A stretch of DNA of 64,000 bases from Roridomyces roridus (GCA_029378245.1 JARKIF010000045.1:62001-126000), one strand, 5' to 3'; positions 11,526 to 23,727 are shown, numbered from the stretch's first letter. Numbers and translations are program-made. The notes: generated by a model not told the origin, from the letters alone.

Positions 11526-14500
11526 ATGGCGGAGGAAGAGCACCAAGACACCGCGTTCACTGTCGAAGCCGTTTACAAGTCAGTCTCTGACCATGCCGTC
11601 GGAACCGAGGACCATCCTGTCGGAGAAACTGGTGCGCAACAATTTGTTGTTTGGACGCGGACTCTCATTCATACGCATCATAGAGGAGAAATTGACGGGA
11701 AAAGTTGCTAACGTTAAAGCCACTTATGAGGATCTGAACAACTACTGCACGAAGAATGCGAAGATTTTCAACCGCACGATTAACATACTTGGCTCTGACC
11801 TGGACATCAAATCTCTGGAAAGCACGTTCGTGGAGGTTTCTAAAGTGCTCGTGGATGGGCTGGGAATATTGGGTAGATTGCATCCATTTGTGAGAGGTGC
11901 GTTCATCTTCGTGTAGGTGAGCCGTTACCCACTCTGGTTTTCAAGTCGTGGTTGGGCCATTGAAGCTCATTCTCGCGTACGATCTCAACCGACGACAAAA
12001 TGACAAGAAGGTGACCGCCGTAAAGATGCAGATATTGGACACGGCGACTGTACTCTTCCGGTACGTGACATCAAACATTCCACAGAGCATCTCGCATTCT
12101 GAATCATCTCCTAAAGTCTCCGTAACCTGCGTGAGCCGCAGATGAAGGGACCGGATGGGGAGCCGTTGAAAGACATGACAGAGCTGATGAAGAGAATTGC
12201 AATCGACATCCAGCGGTGTGCAAGCGCGTGCGATTTGTATCTGGATAAGACAGTTCTCGGTCAGTTGCATTCCGGAATCTGCGCCAGCCACCACTTACTC
12301 ACGCTGTTTACCAGCCAAATGGTTCAGGTCCAAAGAGTACCAGGACCGCTTTGCGCAATTCATGAAGAATTTACAAGACGATCAGAGAGCCCTCGCGAGT
12401 GCACTCTCCACCTACACCGCCATTGGTATCGGCTCCGCGAATGAAAAATTGGACGAACAGGGATCTGACATCAAGACCATCAAGACTCAACTCGAAGCCG
12501 TTTTCCGCAAACTCGACACTCCACGAGAGCGTGCGGGCCAGAAGCTGATTGCTAGCAAGGGCGGCGCGAAGGCTTGTGTCGAGAGCGATGCAGCACTGGA
12601 AGAGCTGGTCGAAATCAGCGGAGTGAGTTTTGAGTCTTTGGTCCCTTCACGTTCGGCAAAAGGTCGCGGTGCACACCAAAGACTCGAAGACGCCAGGTCG
12701 GTGTTGACAAAGGAGCTGTCAGAGGACATCAATAAGGCCTTCGATAAACATCTCGGCGACTTCGACCGCAAGTTGAAAGCTCAAGAACAGCAACTGAATC
12801 AAATATCAGCAGATATTCACTCGACATCGCGTCTCATCTCGGCGGATATCCATTCCACGTCGGCGCACGTTATAACCACGGTCATCGACGTGCTCTCGGG
12901 TGGCGTCCAGGGAGAAATTACAAGTGAGGTGTGCAGTGATTCGCTTGGTTCGACTTGACATCTAATGTTTTCCGTACTCGTTGGCAGGATCTGAAAGAGT
13001 TATGGAAGCAGCGAACTTGGAAGGGTAGCGTTGACGCCAGGGATTTTGTTCTCGCGTTGAACGAATATTTCGCCTCCCAGCTCCATGTCTCTGTCTCGAC
13101 GGAGAGAGAGGCTAACCTGGAGTACTATCTATCACGTCCAGATTCCCCGGTGTCCTCCGTCGGAGAAGATGTCGACCCCAAGGAAGATCCCGGGGATGCA
13201 TGGGCGCTTGCCTACATCAACGTTGCGCATATTCAACCACTGCTGGACGTCATTGATATCGATGGGACGGAGTTCATCAGTATATCCGAGGCAAACCATT
13301 TTGCTCGCCTACTGCCGCCAAAGTGGAGGCAAGTCAAATTTTATCCGTGTATGCTATTCTTACTGATTGATGAAGTCTTCTTCGTTGGTTCGCCTTTTGG
13401 GCTGCCGGACGGCAGCTCTCGGTGATGTGGCACAGAAGAACGATATACACACTGCTTCGGGGCATGTTGACTCTTGTTCATCGTGTGAAGCCCGCCAACA
13501 TCCAAGCTGCCAACGCATATTTCGCTGGACAGGGCATTCAACGTGTTGAACTGTTGCTTCGCTCGACCCGGACGCCTGAGACCGGCATTCAAGACGCACA
13601 TCTTACTAAATTGGCTCGAGAGTTCCACGATCTGGAGGAGCGCAGAATCAAGACTCAACTCGAAGAGTTGCGATATACACTTGACAACATCGACACCTTG
13701 CGATTGGTGACCGGCGGTCAGTCATCAGGACTGCGTCGGATCGAGATGGTAAGCATAAGCCGGTCATTCAACCATGGTACTCAATAGATTCTTGCAAGCA
13801 TGTCTACCCTCTGCTCCACCAGATATTACAGCGCCATCTGTCTATCATACAGCTAGCCTGTGTGCATACTCTCCATGAGGACGAGTTTCCCGCCATGACC
13901 ACTTCGCTGGCGACCATCTTCAAAGCCGTGGACCATCGAACAAAGAAACTCGCGGGTTTGTGCTGCAGAATATCCATTTTCTAGACTCACTCATCTCAGG
14001 GATGTTCAAGTCAAATGCCAGAAATGAAATGGAGGGCTTCACTTATTTTGCGTTCGGAATGGTATGTAGTGTCCCCTTGCGTGGCCAAACTTCATTCTGA
14101 AAGTTGGCACTCAGTTCGAGAAGTTGCATGGCAGCTGGCTGCAGCGTGATGCCAACGAGAACACGATCACTGTGCGAAGATCTGACGAAGACGGCTCAGA
14201 GGATGTTTCACACCTCGGTCCTCACCCAGACGACGACCCAGCGGGGGCGATGGAATTCTTCCGCAACGTTGACGCCACGGCAACTCTGTTGTACGGGTTC
14301 GGCGAAGAGCCCAAACAATTGAATGTCCCAAAGCAAGAGCCCGTTGAACCACTGCCATTGACATTAGTGACTGACCCTATTGATGGTGTGTGGGAAGGCC
14401 ATATTCATTTTCCAAATGGCTTCACACCATGGGGTAAAATGTCCATGAAACTCTCTCGAACAGGGGATGAGTTTACCGGGGTGATAGACAACTTCATGGG

Positions 14501-15988
14501 TTTGCTTGAAGTGTCGGGAAAAGTGGAGACAGAAGCTCAGAGGATTCGGTTCACCATCACTTGGCCGAAGGAGTACGGCAACTATTCGGTTGTTTGTGGA
14601 GGACCCTATTACCCTCTTTGGGCCAATACCCTGGCTGGACTATGGTGGCAGAGCACAGATATTCCACAGAATGCAGAGGAAGATGCCACCCAAAAGGACT
14701 CGGGCTCATGGGGAGAGAGTGGCCCCTTGCGTTTTGTCTTCCACCGTGTGAACTCAGCTGAAGATGAACCCAGTCCGCAGTGGCAGAAACTTATTGCCGC
14801 CACGACCAAGATAATCCGGCCAATAGCTCTCCGGAGAGTTCGGGCGCGCAAGCAACTGGACTGGCTCGTGAAACATCTCGAGCAGCGGAAGCGGTTCATT
14901 GAACTCATCAAGAGAGATTGCCGGGTCGGAAAATATCAGCACTTCATGGAAGCCGCTGGATGACAAGGAAGACCAGGAGCTTTATCAACTGAAAAATGAA
15001 CTTCCTCCCTGGGATGCACGAGTGTATGATTTGTTGGCTCGATCCGAGCTGCAGAAGTTGGTCAGACAGTAAGTCCTTTTCTTTTTAGCTTGGGGACCTA
15101 CCATTCAATTTGTTCAGCGATCGCATCTGTGACTCTTGCAGAAAGTCGATCCATGGCACCCGAAGGTTCTGTATTCAATGCATTGACGAGCATTTCGGAG
15201 ACTGCGTTGATGTATGTGAACAATGCCACGAACAAAAACCGGAAGCGTTGAACCCCAGTTTCACCCACAAAGAATCTCACCTTCTCGCAAAGACAATCCG
15301 GCGGCTTCATGACGGTGATTTGGCCTGGATGATTCCGCAGGCCAAGTCAATTGCGAGGCGCGTTCAAGAGCGGTTGAAGGCCGCAGAGGTTGCTTCCTCG
15401 CGTATAGGAGGACCTCAAGGCGGCAGTTATTCGCTTGCATTCAGGCCGCAAATTCAACCACTCCACTGTTGCTGTTGCAGCAAACCCGTGTCCCATCCCT
15501 TCTGGGTCTGCATCGAATGCTCAATCAGATTCACGGTCGACGATCCAGTCATCTGCATGGATTGTGATGCAAAAGGTGTTAGGACGAAGCAAGATGGAAG
15601 TTACCACAAACACAGCCTGGCGCACGTCCTCGTCAAACTCCACAATAATGAGCCAATCCCGGAGCCGCAAATCGTGGAGTTGACTTTCAAGGGGGTGATG
15701 TCGAGGCTGGCGGAGATGGATATGAAAATGGCGGCCGGGCAGAACAAACTGGACCGGTTGACTTCATTGTTGGAGGAGTTCCTTGGGAAACACAAGGATT
15801 CAGCTGTTGAAGCCGCTAGGAGAGAGGGAGGTCCGGATCTCGCAATGCTAGCGATCACGAGTGGCCGTAGCAGCCCAAAGGAGGACGGCGACTCTGACGA
15901 GGAATCAGTAATATATATCCCCACGTTTCGGTCCAGTACCCGGCTAGTATGCGGACCTGGAATGTTGCACAGAATCCCTGGTGTGTAA
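11526..15988 (+). CDS. Goodbye-like/EF-hand-like/ZZ-type multidomain protein, one apparent frameshift
   Basis: Proposed exons: 11526-11631, 11684-11896, 11946-12060, 12117-12259, 12315-12928, 12988-13328, 13376-13748, 13799-13955, 14000-14061, 14115-15068, 15118-15988, about 1,315 residues. The first 200 residues are helical (LGILGRLHPFVRVVVGPLK, GPDGEPLKDM), resembling the Goodbye-type N-terminus of fungal STAND proteins but with no NTPase. A coiled segment lies around 330-390. DIDGTEFISISEA near residue 490 is an EF-hand-like loop. FAFWAAG and a beta-rich VWEGHIHFPNG block follow. Near 1,030-1,160 are Cys pairs CDSCRKSI, CIQC, CCCCSKP and CIEC, consistent with ZZ-type zinc fingers. The intron at 13329-13375 is GC-AG. 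Near 14957 one extra base shifts frame before LDDKEDQELYQLKNELP. This architecture is common in Agaricomycetes; its role is unknown. Confidence 0.75.
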
Positions 15989-16214
15989 GCATTTTGTATG
16001 ATCTCATGATAAATTTCAAAGGAAAGAATCATACCTGCCACGCCGGGGTGGAGTGAAGTTGCGGGACCCGACGGATTTGACGTGGGTATGTCTGCTTTGG
16101 TCAATGCTTACTATCGACTACAAACTGAGAATCAAAGTATAATTTTATCATTCATTCCCGAGCCTCAAAACAGCCCTCCACATCCTCCGCTCTACCCATT
16201 CGAATGAAACCAGA

Positions 16215-18578
16215 CTAATCCCACAGTCTGGCAGACTCCCGAACTCCTCCTTCACCGCCAGGGCGATCCACCAGGCGAGGTGCAGCCGTGTCACGAGCAC
16301 GTGCTCGCAGCTTCCTGGGATTTTGTGTAGCGCTGGTCTGCTGACGCCGCCGATCTACGTACGGAGTTTCCAATGTCAGAGGAGGACAAGCGAAAAGTGA
16401 TTCGGACGTACGTTCAAGTTGAGCGAGAACAATCCTAGAGGCTGTGTCGGCAGGACCACGGCGTCGGGAAATTCCATGCAACGCCGGCCCTCGAACAGGG
16501 CTTTCAGGGAAATACCGAGAGGGCGTGTGTTGGAGGATTCGGAGTCGGGGAGATTAACGGGAGTGAATAGAACCCGCGAGGGTGTGTACCGTCCGTTACT
16601 CTCGTGCAGATAACACCCAGAGCATACCAGAGGCCCGAGATGGAGGGTCTCGTCCATTTGAATTCCGGGGTGCCACAGGGGAAAGGTCTGAGTGAGGCAT
16701 TCAGTAAGAGTGAGTGCAAATTCCCAAGATACAAAGACGCACCTCACTGGGAGAGGAATGGCCGAGCGAGATGCGCTCCAGCTGATTCACCTCAGAAAGC
16801 AATTGGGTGAACGAGGGCAATTCGACGGTCTTGAGGGGTTGATTGTGCGAGATTCGGCGGGACATGTTGAGTGGCAGAGACGACGGAGACATGGTGTTTT
16901 ATACTGGCCATCACAGACCAGCGCTTGGGCCGCAAACGTATGTCCTTCGACAATTCGCTCGTGCCACATCTAGGTCAAAGTGTCTCGATCAAAGTGGTCA
17001 AAGCTTGCGGGTCTTCTGCGATCGTCGTGACTGCAGTTCAGTAGCAACAATATCCATGACCTGGGAGAACAAAAGTAATTAAAAGAGAGAGACGAGAAAA
17101 AGTGTGCGCATTGAAGCATTGAAGTTTCTCAAGCTCAACTCGGAACTACAGGATCCCTTCCATCGGCGCGAATATTCAGGCGGCGGCAACTCAGTATACA
17201 TCAGCTCCATCTCCAACCCTTCAGGAGTTTTTGCAAGACCTCGGTGCCAGACAATAGATCCAACCTCCCAGAGAACCGCTCGAGCCGCGCCACGCCGACG
17301 CGAGAGCCCGCCCGTCTGGATCGAACAAACGCAATGATCTGGTGCCCGCATGGATTCAAGAACATCCCGAGGTCTAGTTGTCGAAGCTGTGGAAGTACGA
17401 CTTCCCCGGAGTCAGGGACGCAGCACCAGGAGGTTGGCAGTGACCAACATATCTTCCCCCACGGGTTGTTCCAACAGCAATTCGCGCGTCGTGTGCAGCT
17501 TCCGCAGGGACGTCATCTCCGGAGGCATGTCGAGGAGCACGGCTGCGGGAAAACGGGAGACCCGGAACGTGAGATGCTCCAGCGTGGACAAGTCTTGCGG
17601 AAGAAGGCTTCGCGGAGTAGGCGCGCATCTGTGGTGCGGATACCACCACGCTAGCCGCGGGTGGAGAGTCCCGGGGTGGCCGCCGGAGTGCAATCACGCA
17701 GGACTCCAGGAAGTGGCAGTGGCACTGCGACAAGACGTGCAGAGCGGAGGCGTAAGCGATACCCCCGTGGGTGTACCAGGACACTGCCCCGGGTGGTTGT
17801 AGATTGAGGCTGTACGCGGAGGTTGTCAAACTGCGAAGGCTATCAGTCCCCAGGAGCGATAGCGGTGGATGTGATGAGTCCACATTCGTTCGAGCATCGT
17901 AAGTAAGGTACTTCATTGCTCAAGGACATCGAACGGAGCAGAGGGACGTCGTCCGGGGTGAGTTGGGGGATGAGGAAATTGCAGCTGCATTCGACAGTGC
18001 CAAATGGATGATCCGCCACCGTGGTGGTTCCGCGAGCAGAATGGAGAGAAGTGATAATATATCACAAAGTGCATCCGGGGTCGAACTAGCCGTGTGAGAC
18101 AGGGCTAGCGAGATAGACAGAGGGTCGGCTTCGTATCTGGATAACCACAGACTGACTTTTTCTGTGAGTCGGTCGAGCCTTCTTTGATCTGGCACTGCGA
18201 TATGCATGGGCGCCCAAAGACGGGGTGTCGAGACAGCGACTGTGCGCCAAGCACTCGAGATTTGGCACACGAGCAGAGGTGACGGGGCGGCGCAGAATGC
18301 AGGATTGCCCGTCGTGATCGGTTGTGTAACTCGAGAGATGTGTGGATGAAACAGGGGATGACGAGCGCGCGGAGCAGTTTCGTTATTTGAACGAAGCGGA
18401 GGACCGTGCTGACAAGTAGATGGGAGGAGATTTCTTGGATGATGTCGAGCGCGAGGGGCTGTAGAGACCCAGTAGTGTCGGAAAGCGAGGTGGGTGGTGC
18501 CAAGGATGTCAAGAAATGATGATCTTCCGCCCGGGCCTCCGTTGACAGTTCCCATCTCTTCTTAGATTCATACCACAC
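16215..18578 (-). pseudogene. Decayed F-box protein gene
   Basis: From ATG 18578 the frame contains PLALDIIQEISSHL and STVLRFVQITKLLRAL, an F-box. A second frame then gives VCQISSAWRTVAVSTPRLWA, WRIIHLALSN and SLLSILLAEPPRW, the post-F-box hallmark of mushroom F-box proteins. Further leucine-rich pieces, LPQDLSTLEHLTFRVSRF and MTSLRKLHTTRELLL, occur in other frames down to 17.1 kb, with weaker coding-like pieces to 16.2 kb. No single splice model restores a continuous frame, so several indels seem to have accumulated. Boundaries are approximate. Confidence 0.5.
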
Positions 18579-18608
18579 TCTACGTATATATACTGCTCAT
18601 GCTTGCAT

Positions 18609-18796
18609 CTCACCCTCAGTGTTTTATCCCACATTGCGGGTGAACTGAGGGTGAGCACAGCTTTTCACTTTATATATTTTATTTACTTACTTGTATCGTA
18701 GTACGCGCTATTCGCGCTATTACAGGTGATTAATATATCAGTCTTTTATCCCACATTGCGGGTGAACTGAGGTACGTGCTATTCGTGCTATTACAG
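18609..18796. repeat. Hairpin and interleaved direct repeats
   Basis: A 12-bp perfect stem (CTCACCCTCAGT at 18609-18620, ACTGAGGGTGAG at 18644-18655) encloses a 23-nt loop. The loop and right arm (18621-18650) recur at 18743-18772 with one change. A 25-bp unit, gtacgcgctattcgcgctat plus tacag (18701-18725), recurs at 18772-18796 with C-to-T changes. The layout suggests a partial local duplication of a small foldback element. Confidence 0.6.
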
Positions 18797-19132
18797 ATCT
18801 TGACAAAGGAAGGGAGTGGTGCCAGGGTAAGTGCTTGTACAATTGGGAAGCTATATGGTCGTTAGACATGATCGTTCATGAGGAAGCAACTCACCAGACG
18901 TGGAGTGGAGAAGGAGGATTCTGTCTTGCGAAGCAGAAACGGCTTCTTCGGTTAGACGAGCCCGAAAAGGGCCACGTCGGGTATTTTGACGTCTACATTA
19001 AATAGACGTGGGTTTGCGATAAACTGCGAGGGGTTTGGCGAGAAAGGCTTCACATTTCTGTATTAACTCACCTCCTTGGCATAGTCAAAGTGCAATGCAT
19101 GGCGTCGGAGATCTAGCGGATTTTGAGTGAAA

Positions 19133-19624
19133 CTGTGTGTCGACACACAAGGGGCTCCAAAGATAAGGAATTTCCTAATATAGGGGGGGAGGGGGGGGGT
19201 CCCTCTCAGGGCTGAAAAAAAAGTTTTATACCAAATTTCTGCAGATGCCCTGGGAAGCTCTGTTTGCATGCCTAAGCCACTAAAAAGAGTCCCAGTGGAC
19301 TTTGTCCGATTTTTCTATAAATCATCTTGATTGGATCACGTGTCAACGGAGTCACGTGTTCTGGTCACATGCTCACCTTTGTCCATGCAAGATTTTTGCG
19401 GGGACCCTGATCTTGGGGTCCAGGGCTGATAGAATTGCCTGGGAAGCACTTCAGAGGTATGTATGGGGGTAGGAGGGCCAAAATACCCGAAATATATTGA
19501 TTTGATGCTTCCCAAAAAGGAAATTTCCTTTTATGGAGGGGGGGAGGGTAGGCCGATTTTGTTGAACGGAAAACTTCGAGGTGATGTACTGCACTCTTAT
19601 CTTTGGACCCCCTTGTCGACACAG
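19133..19624. mobile_element. 492-bp foldback/MITE-like element
   Basis: Left end 19133-19167 and right end 19596-19624 are inverted copies: a TGTCGACA core, then AAGGGG and TCCAAAGATAAG, with a 4-5 nt gap. The interior has two G-rich tracts next to GGAATTTCC or GGAAATTTCC, in direct orientation. No target-site duplication is clear and there is no coding capacity. Confidence 0.55.
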
Positions 19625-20448
19625 CGGAAGTGTTACATGGTAATAGACATTCCAAGGAATCATTGGATCGTCCGAGGTCGATACGATACGCAAGGAGGCT
19701 CGAGGAAAGCATCGCGTCAGTAGTCAATCAGTAAAAAGTAATCCCAAGTGCGACGGAGCTGCGGTACCAGTTTGAGATGGAGCATATCGAAGGCACCAGA
19801 GTACTGGAATCTTGAGATGAGCATTGCTGCTGGCTCGAGCCTCGGACTTGGTCTGTGGTGTGATGGTCGGAAGCAAAGAGTCTGACTCAGCTCTGATTGT
19901 CTGCGCCCATTTGGCCTGCGGATCAATTCGGATACTGCAGCCTTTCTGACTCGGACCACCATCACTCGTCTCTGTCTCGACCTGCCGCTGCCCCCTTCCA
20001 CGCTAGCACTGGCAAACACTAGCTTCCTTGTCTACTTCTCGCAGAGTCACCTCGCTCTCCTAACGTACACCGGTTTCTCGCCCAGCCCACTCGCTAGCGC
20101 TAACTTGTAGAGCAATGTAGACTGTATCACTCGGACTATTTCCCATGGCTCTCCCCCTGCCTCTCGTCCACACAGATGGGCTCTCAAAGCCAAATAAACT
20201 CCAGGCGCGACACTCACTTCAAGGGTTCCTTCCGATCTGCGCGACGATCTGCCTGTCACGGATAATTCGCTTCGCGGGTCGAGGATTTCTCGCCCTTGTA
20301 CACGAGGTCCGGTTGAAATGGCGAAGGCAGCAGTAATGGTGCATCCTGTTGGTGACCCCTTCCCTGTCAGTCAATGTGCAGTAGACTCACCATCAGACCA
20401 TCAGATATTCCACGTTCATCTGCTCAGTGTGGTTGTCTGTTGGTCCAT
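19625..20448. other. Intergenic region, no gene seen
   Basis: Only short frames without recognisable motifs. 19717-20019 on the minus strand is open for 100 codons but has no domain signature. Confidence 0.35.
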
Positions 20449-21020
20449 TCACTCAGAAACTGTACGTGCGCGAGAATTCTGCAACTTGACGGGCATCCCG
20501 CCGAGTTCGTACAGCTGCACGGGACACCACGCCATGATCCCGTCGGAATTAAACTGGGACTCTGGCATTGAATTCGGCAGTTCCGTACACAACTCGCTAG
20601 ACTCCCATAACCGTCCTTCCCGAACCATTCTAAGCACAGCAAAGGTCGGAGAACCGCGCCACACAACTTATGGAGCGTTCAGAGATTGCCAGTCCGAATG
20701 AAACAGGTACTCACCAAGTACCGCAGCAACGATCACTGCCCGGGCCTAAGTGGGTAGAGAACGTGAGCAACAGAGAGGCAAGAGCGAGTTAACACTCACA
20801 TGGGGGCAGCTGAGATGGGGTTGAGCAATGGATCAGTATATCTGTGGAATGGCTAGTGACGACGTACGTCCGGACCACCTGTCTTTGTATCAGCCCTTGA
20901 ACCTGCGACGTCAAAGAAGAATCACATACACTGCGTACGCGCTTCGAGAGACGGAGAGGATACGACAACCTGAGTCAGGGCAAGAAGAACGAGGGTGCTC
21001 GAGAGGAATTTGAATAGCAT
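20449..21020 (-). CDS. Putative small secreted cysteine-containing protein, multi-exon
   Basis: ATG at 21020 begins a strong signal peptide, MLFKFLSSTLVLLALTQVVV followed by SSPSLEARTQ, ending at a GTATGT donor (exon 20930-21020, phase 1). A short internal exon near 20715-20745, between cttag and GTGAGT, reads PGSDRCCG with a Cys doublet. A terminal exon ending at 20449 reads WCPVQLYELGGMPVKLQNSR. Several GTGAGT donors in the interval show further small exons. The same plan recurs at 28.6-29.4 kb. The Cys doublet recalls hydrophobins, but the full eight-Cys pattern is not seen. Exon borders beyond the first are tentative. It is probably extracellular. Confidence 0.45.
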
Positions 21021-21390
21021 CGTAGGTTGCCTGTCTTCCTCAAAGGTCTCCCTTTTTATATGACCGCGGGTGTCGCTTCACGGCAGAAAATTCAACTGAA
21101 ACTCCCGAATGATTGGGATCTTCGGGAAGAGAAAGGAATAAGTATGAATGAATCCGTCGCGCCCAACGCCCGCGATGCCGTTTGAGCATTCACTTTTCAC
21201 TTATTCTTGGCTCCTGAAGGTCACAAAAGGCCGCACACCACCCGCGGGACATGACATGAGCCCCGTAATGTATCCGGCACAGATACTTAGCAGCGGCGTC
21301 CACTGAGAACTGTATTCATCCACACCAGTCCCTTGTTGTTACCCGCTGCCTGCTGTTGCAATTGAAACCTCGGGTCGCACCGTCCCCGTT

Positions 21391-22051
21391 TCACTGCATT
21401 TTAACTACTTCTAGGCAAACCCCTTGCCTAGATGTCTAGACAAACCACTTTGGCAAGGATGTTTGCCTGGCCTTGTCTAGACAGTCTAGATACATGCATT
21501 TGGGTTAGTCTGAGTTTGTCTTCACTCATCGTGGATTTAGACGAACCCAGATGAACCCAGACAAATGTTGCTCAAGCCAGAGCGATTGACAAGACCTGCG
21601 CAGCGCTGTGCTGGCTGGTTTGCGAGCATCGTTGCATCAATGGGGAGCGGAGATAGTGGCGAGAGGGAAAGAAAGGCAGGCAGGCCTGCAGGCCTGCGCA
21701 GTGAGAGGCTATCATTGGCTGCATGGTGGTGGGCATTAAGATCAATTTGAAGAAGCTCTATTTTTCCCAGCCATCATTCTGACAACAGATTTGGTGCGCA
21801 ATGAGATTGGCACGGGCCTTGGTCATGAATTCAGGGGGATTTTCGTTAGCGGGATAAACCTAGGCAAGCCCCGACAAGCCCTGATCAACCTCGGCGAGGT
21901 TGGTCGAGGACACCTCCTAGAACCTAGATTAACCCTCGGTCCAGACCAAGCCCAAGCAAGATAAATCAACCTACACGAAGCCAGACAAACCCAGACCCAA
22001 CCTCGTAGAACCTAGATTACCCCTTGCCTAGAAATGGGCAAAATGCAGTGA
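21391..22051. mobile_element. 661-bp TIR element truncating the BCS1-like gene
   Basis: Ends TCACTGCATTTT and AAAATGCAGTGA are a 12-bp perfect TIR, followed on both sides by TTCTAGGCAA-type sequence. The subterminal regions hold many degenerate copies of CTAGRCAAACC and its complement. No matching TSD is visible. The right end abuts BCS1-like coding sequence, while the left flank has none, so a deletion probably accompanied or followed insertion. No transposase is encoded. Confidence 0.6.
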
Positions 22052-23727
22052 GACTGTATATCTCCACATTGAGGGCCGCCGCGAGTGAGTGAATCGTTGA
22101 CGCTAGGTGGAATTAGCACCTTGCATCAATTCATTCCAGAAGGATGTAACTTACTCTTCCCAGTACCGGGTGGTCCGTAGAGCAAATACCCGCGACGGTA
22201 GGGACATCCGACGTCGAGGTACCATTCTCTGGAGTTGATGAACTCGCGTGCATCCTCAACGAGGGAGGCAAGGACGCCCGTTGGCAGGATAACAGAGCTA
22301 CAAGCAAACAGTCTGAATTCGTTCGTTCAGATCTGTAGATTTGAATTCATACCTGAGAGGCCGAGCGACCTTCTGTCTGGAACTATCCCAGATGTACATC
22401 GGATGCGCTTCGTTGGGACACTGAGGTCGTGTTAGTAAGATTACCACCGAAAACATACATATTGGACTCACGAAGCCCGCACTGTGTACGGCCACAGTGG
22501 TACTATTCATCTCGAAATACCGATCCCGCGCCTCCTCAACCAGCTTGGGCATCAAACTGGTATCACTGCATTCCGTAGCCTCCTAGGCAGAGGGTCTGCC
22601 TAGGGCGCCTCGGCAGACCCTGCTCAGTCCGACCCTGGGGGAGAGTCTGCCTCGGTCTACCAGGCTTGGTATGGATTCCTGGCACTCGAAATTAGTAGAC
22701 AATCCCCGGGAATAGAATGAACCGGAAGGCGCACTGAACCTGCGAGCGTTTGACGTGAGTCGTGGAAAACTTTTCGGCTACAAATGCGGCAAATGTGATG
22801 CTTGTCCGCGCCTTCCCACAGGCGTCAAGTGGCAGTTGCTAATTTTGAGTTCGTCTCGGTGGCAACGGTGAACTTCACAGAGATACTGAGACAGTGGAAT
22901 GGATATTAGCATTGTACGCCCCAAGGCCGAGCCAACCCTGCCCCAACCCTGCCCCACCCGGGCAGAGGCGATCTAGACCCACCCTCGGCAGACATAGCCC
23001 GACCTGGGCAGAGTGGGGTCGGGCAGACCTCGCTTAGGCACATTGGCAGACCGCAAATCGTATGAGAATCTCGTCAACGCGAAGAAAAGAGATACCGACG
23101 TCAGGAAGATCCTATTGTTGGGTTCGAAAACATGAAATCCCAAGGCCTGCTGATCCTCAACGCGCTGGACCTCGACTCAGAATCCCGACCAGCGGAAAAG
23201 TTGTGGTGACTGATAGGTCGGTAGGTACTCGACATGGTCTTGGGTCGCGCCATTCTTGAGCAGGGGCTGTTAACAGACCACTTGCGACGCAGGCTTGTGG
23301 CGCTGACGAGGAAGTTGGGTGAGCGGCGCCACACGTCTTGCTGAGTCTGATGGTGATGTGGCGTGGGTGTGAGAAAGATAACTGAGCCAACGAATAGAAG
23401 GCGTACGAGAAATAGCATGATCCAGTCGTATGCGGGGTCGGACTGGTCGAATTGCATCGTTACGTGGTATACTTCGGATGGGGGTGAGCAGGGACGGATG
23501 ATCAGACGAATAGTGGGCGCACCGAATGAGTGGCGTTTGAACATCCACGTCAGGATGCGTCGTCCCAGCTCCAGGATTGACCCGAGAACGATGAGTTTGA
23601 GGCTCGAGCCGAGATATGCCTGCGACAGCATACCGACTGCCGCGAACATGGACGAAATGCCAACCAAGGAGGAGATCCAGGGTAATCCGGTGACGCCGCT
23701 GTTATCGTGCAGGTTGTCGGATGCCAT
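22052..23727 (-). pseudogene. BCS1-like AAA ATPase, truncated and interrupted
   Basis: BCS1-family AAA proteins translocate folded Rieske protein in mitochondria; mushrooms carry many divergent copies. Exon 1 (23407-23727) has a hydrophobic N-terminal segment, then ILELGRRILTWMF and DQSDPAYDWIMLFL. Intron 23341-23406 follows. Exon 2 reads QDVWRRSPNFLVSATSLRRK, then after a one-base frame change near 23270 HVEYLPTYQSPQLFRWSGF, an in-frame TGA at 23177-23179 (where W is expected) and FHVFEPNNRIFLT. A repeat block (22566-23056) intervenes before MPKLVEEARDRYFEMNSTTV, NEAHPMYIWDSSRQ and the Walker A GPPGTGKS. The last recognisable piece is STIHSLAAALNVEIYSL, cut by the element at 22051. Walker B and the C-terminus are missing. 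Confidence 0.78.
22566..23056. repeat. GC-rich repeat block with GGCAGAC-type subterminal motifs inside the BCS1-like gene
   Basis: Both ends are rich in copies of GGCAGA/TCTGCC (such as GGGTCTGCCTAGG, CGGCAGACCC, GGGTCGGGCAGACC) around an unrelated core. Arrangement and position, between two conserved BCS1 exon blocks, indicate an inserted non-autonomous element. TIRs are poor, so the limits are approximate. Confidence 0.45.

Noticed and set aside
12624..12700. Possible extra intron starting GTGAGT at 12624 in the Goodbye/ZZ gene
   Set aside because: No AG acceptor at a sensible length preserves the downstream frame, whereas the unspliced frame is open.
14868..14952. 85-nt intron as an explanation for the frame change in the Goodbye/ZZ gene
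   Set aside because: It restores frame but would remove HLEQRKRFIELIKRD, which looks like conserved coding sequence; a one-base indel is simpler.
22008..22051. CACTA assignment for the 21391-22051 element because its TIR reads CACTGCA
   Set aside because: No matching 3-bp target duplication and no transposase, so the superfamily is left open.
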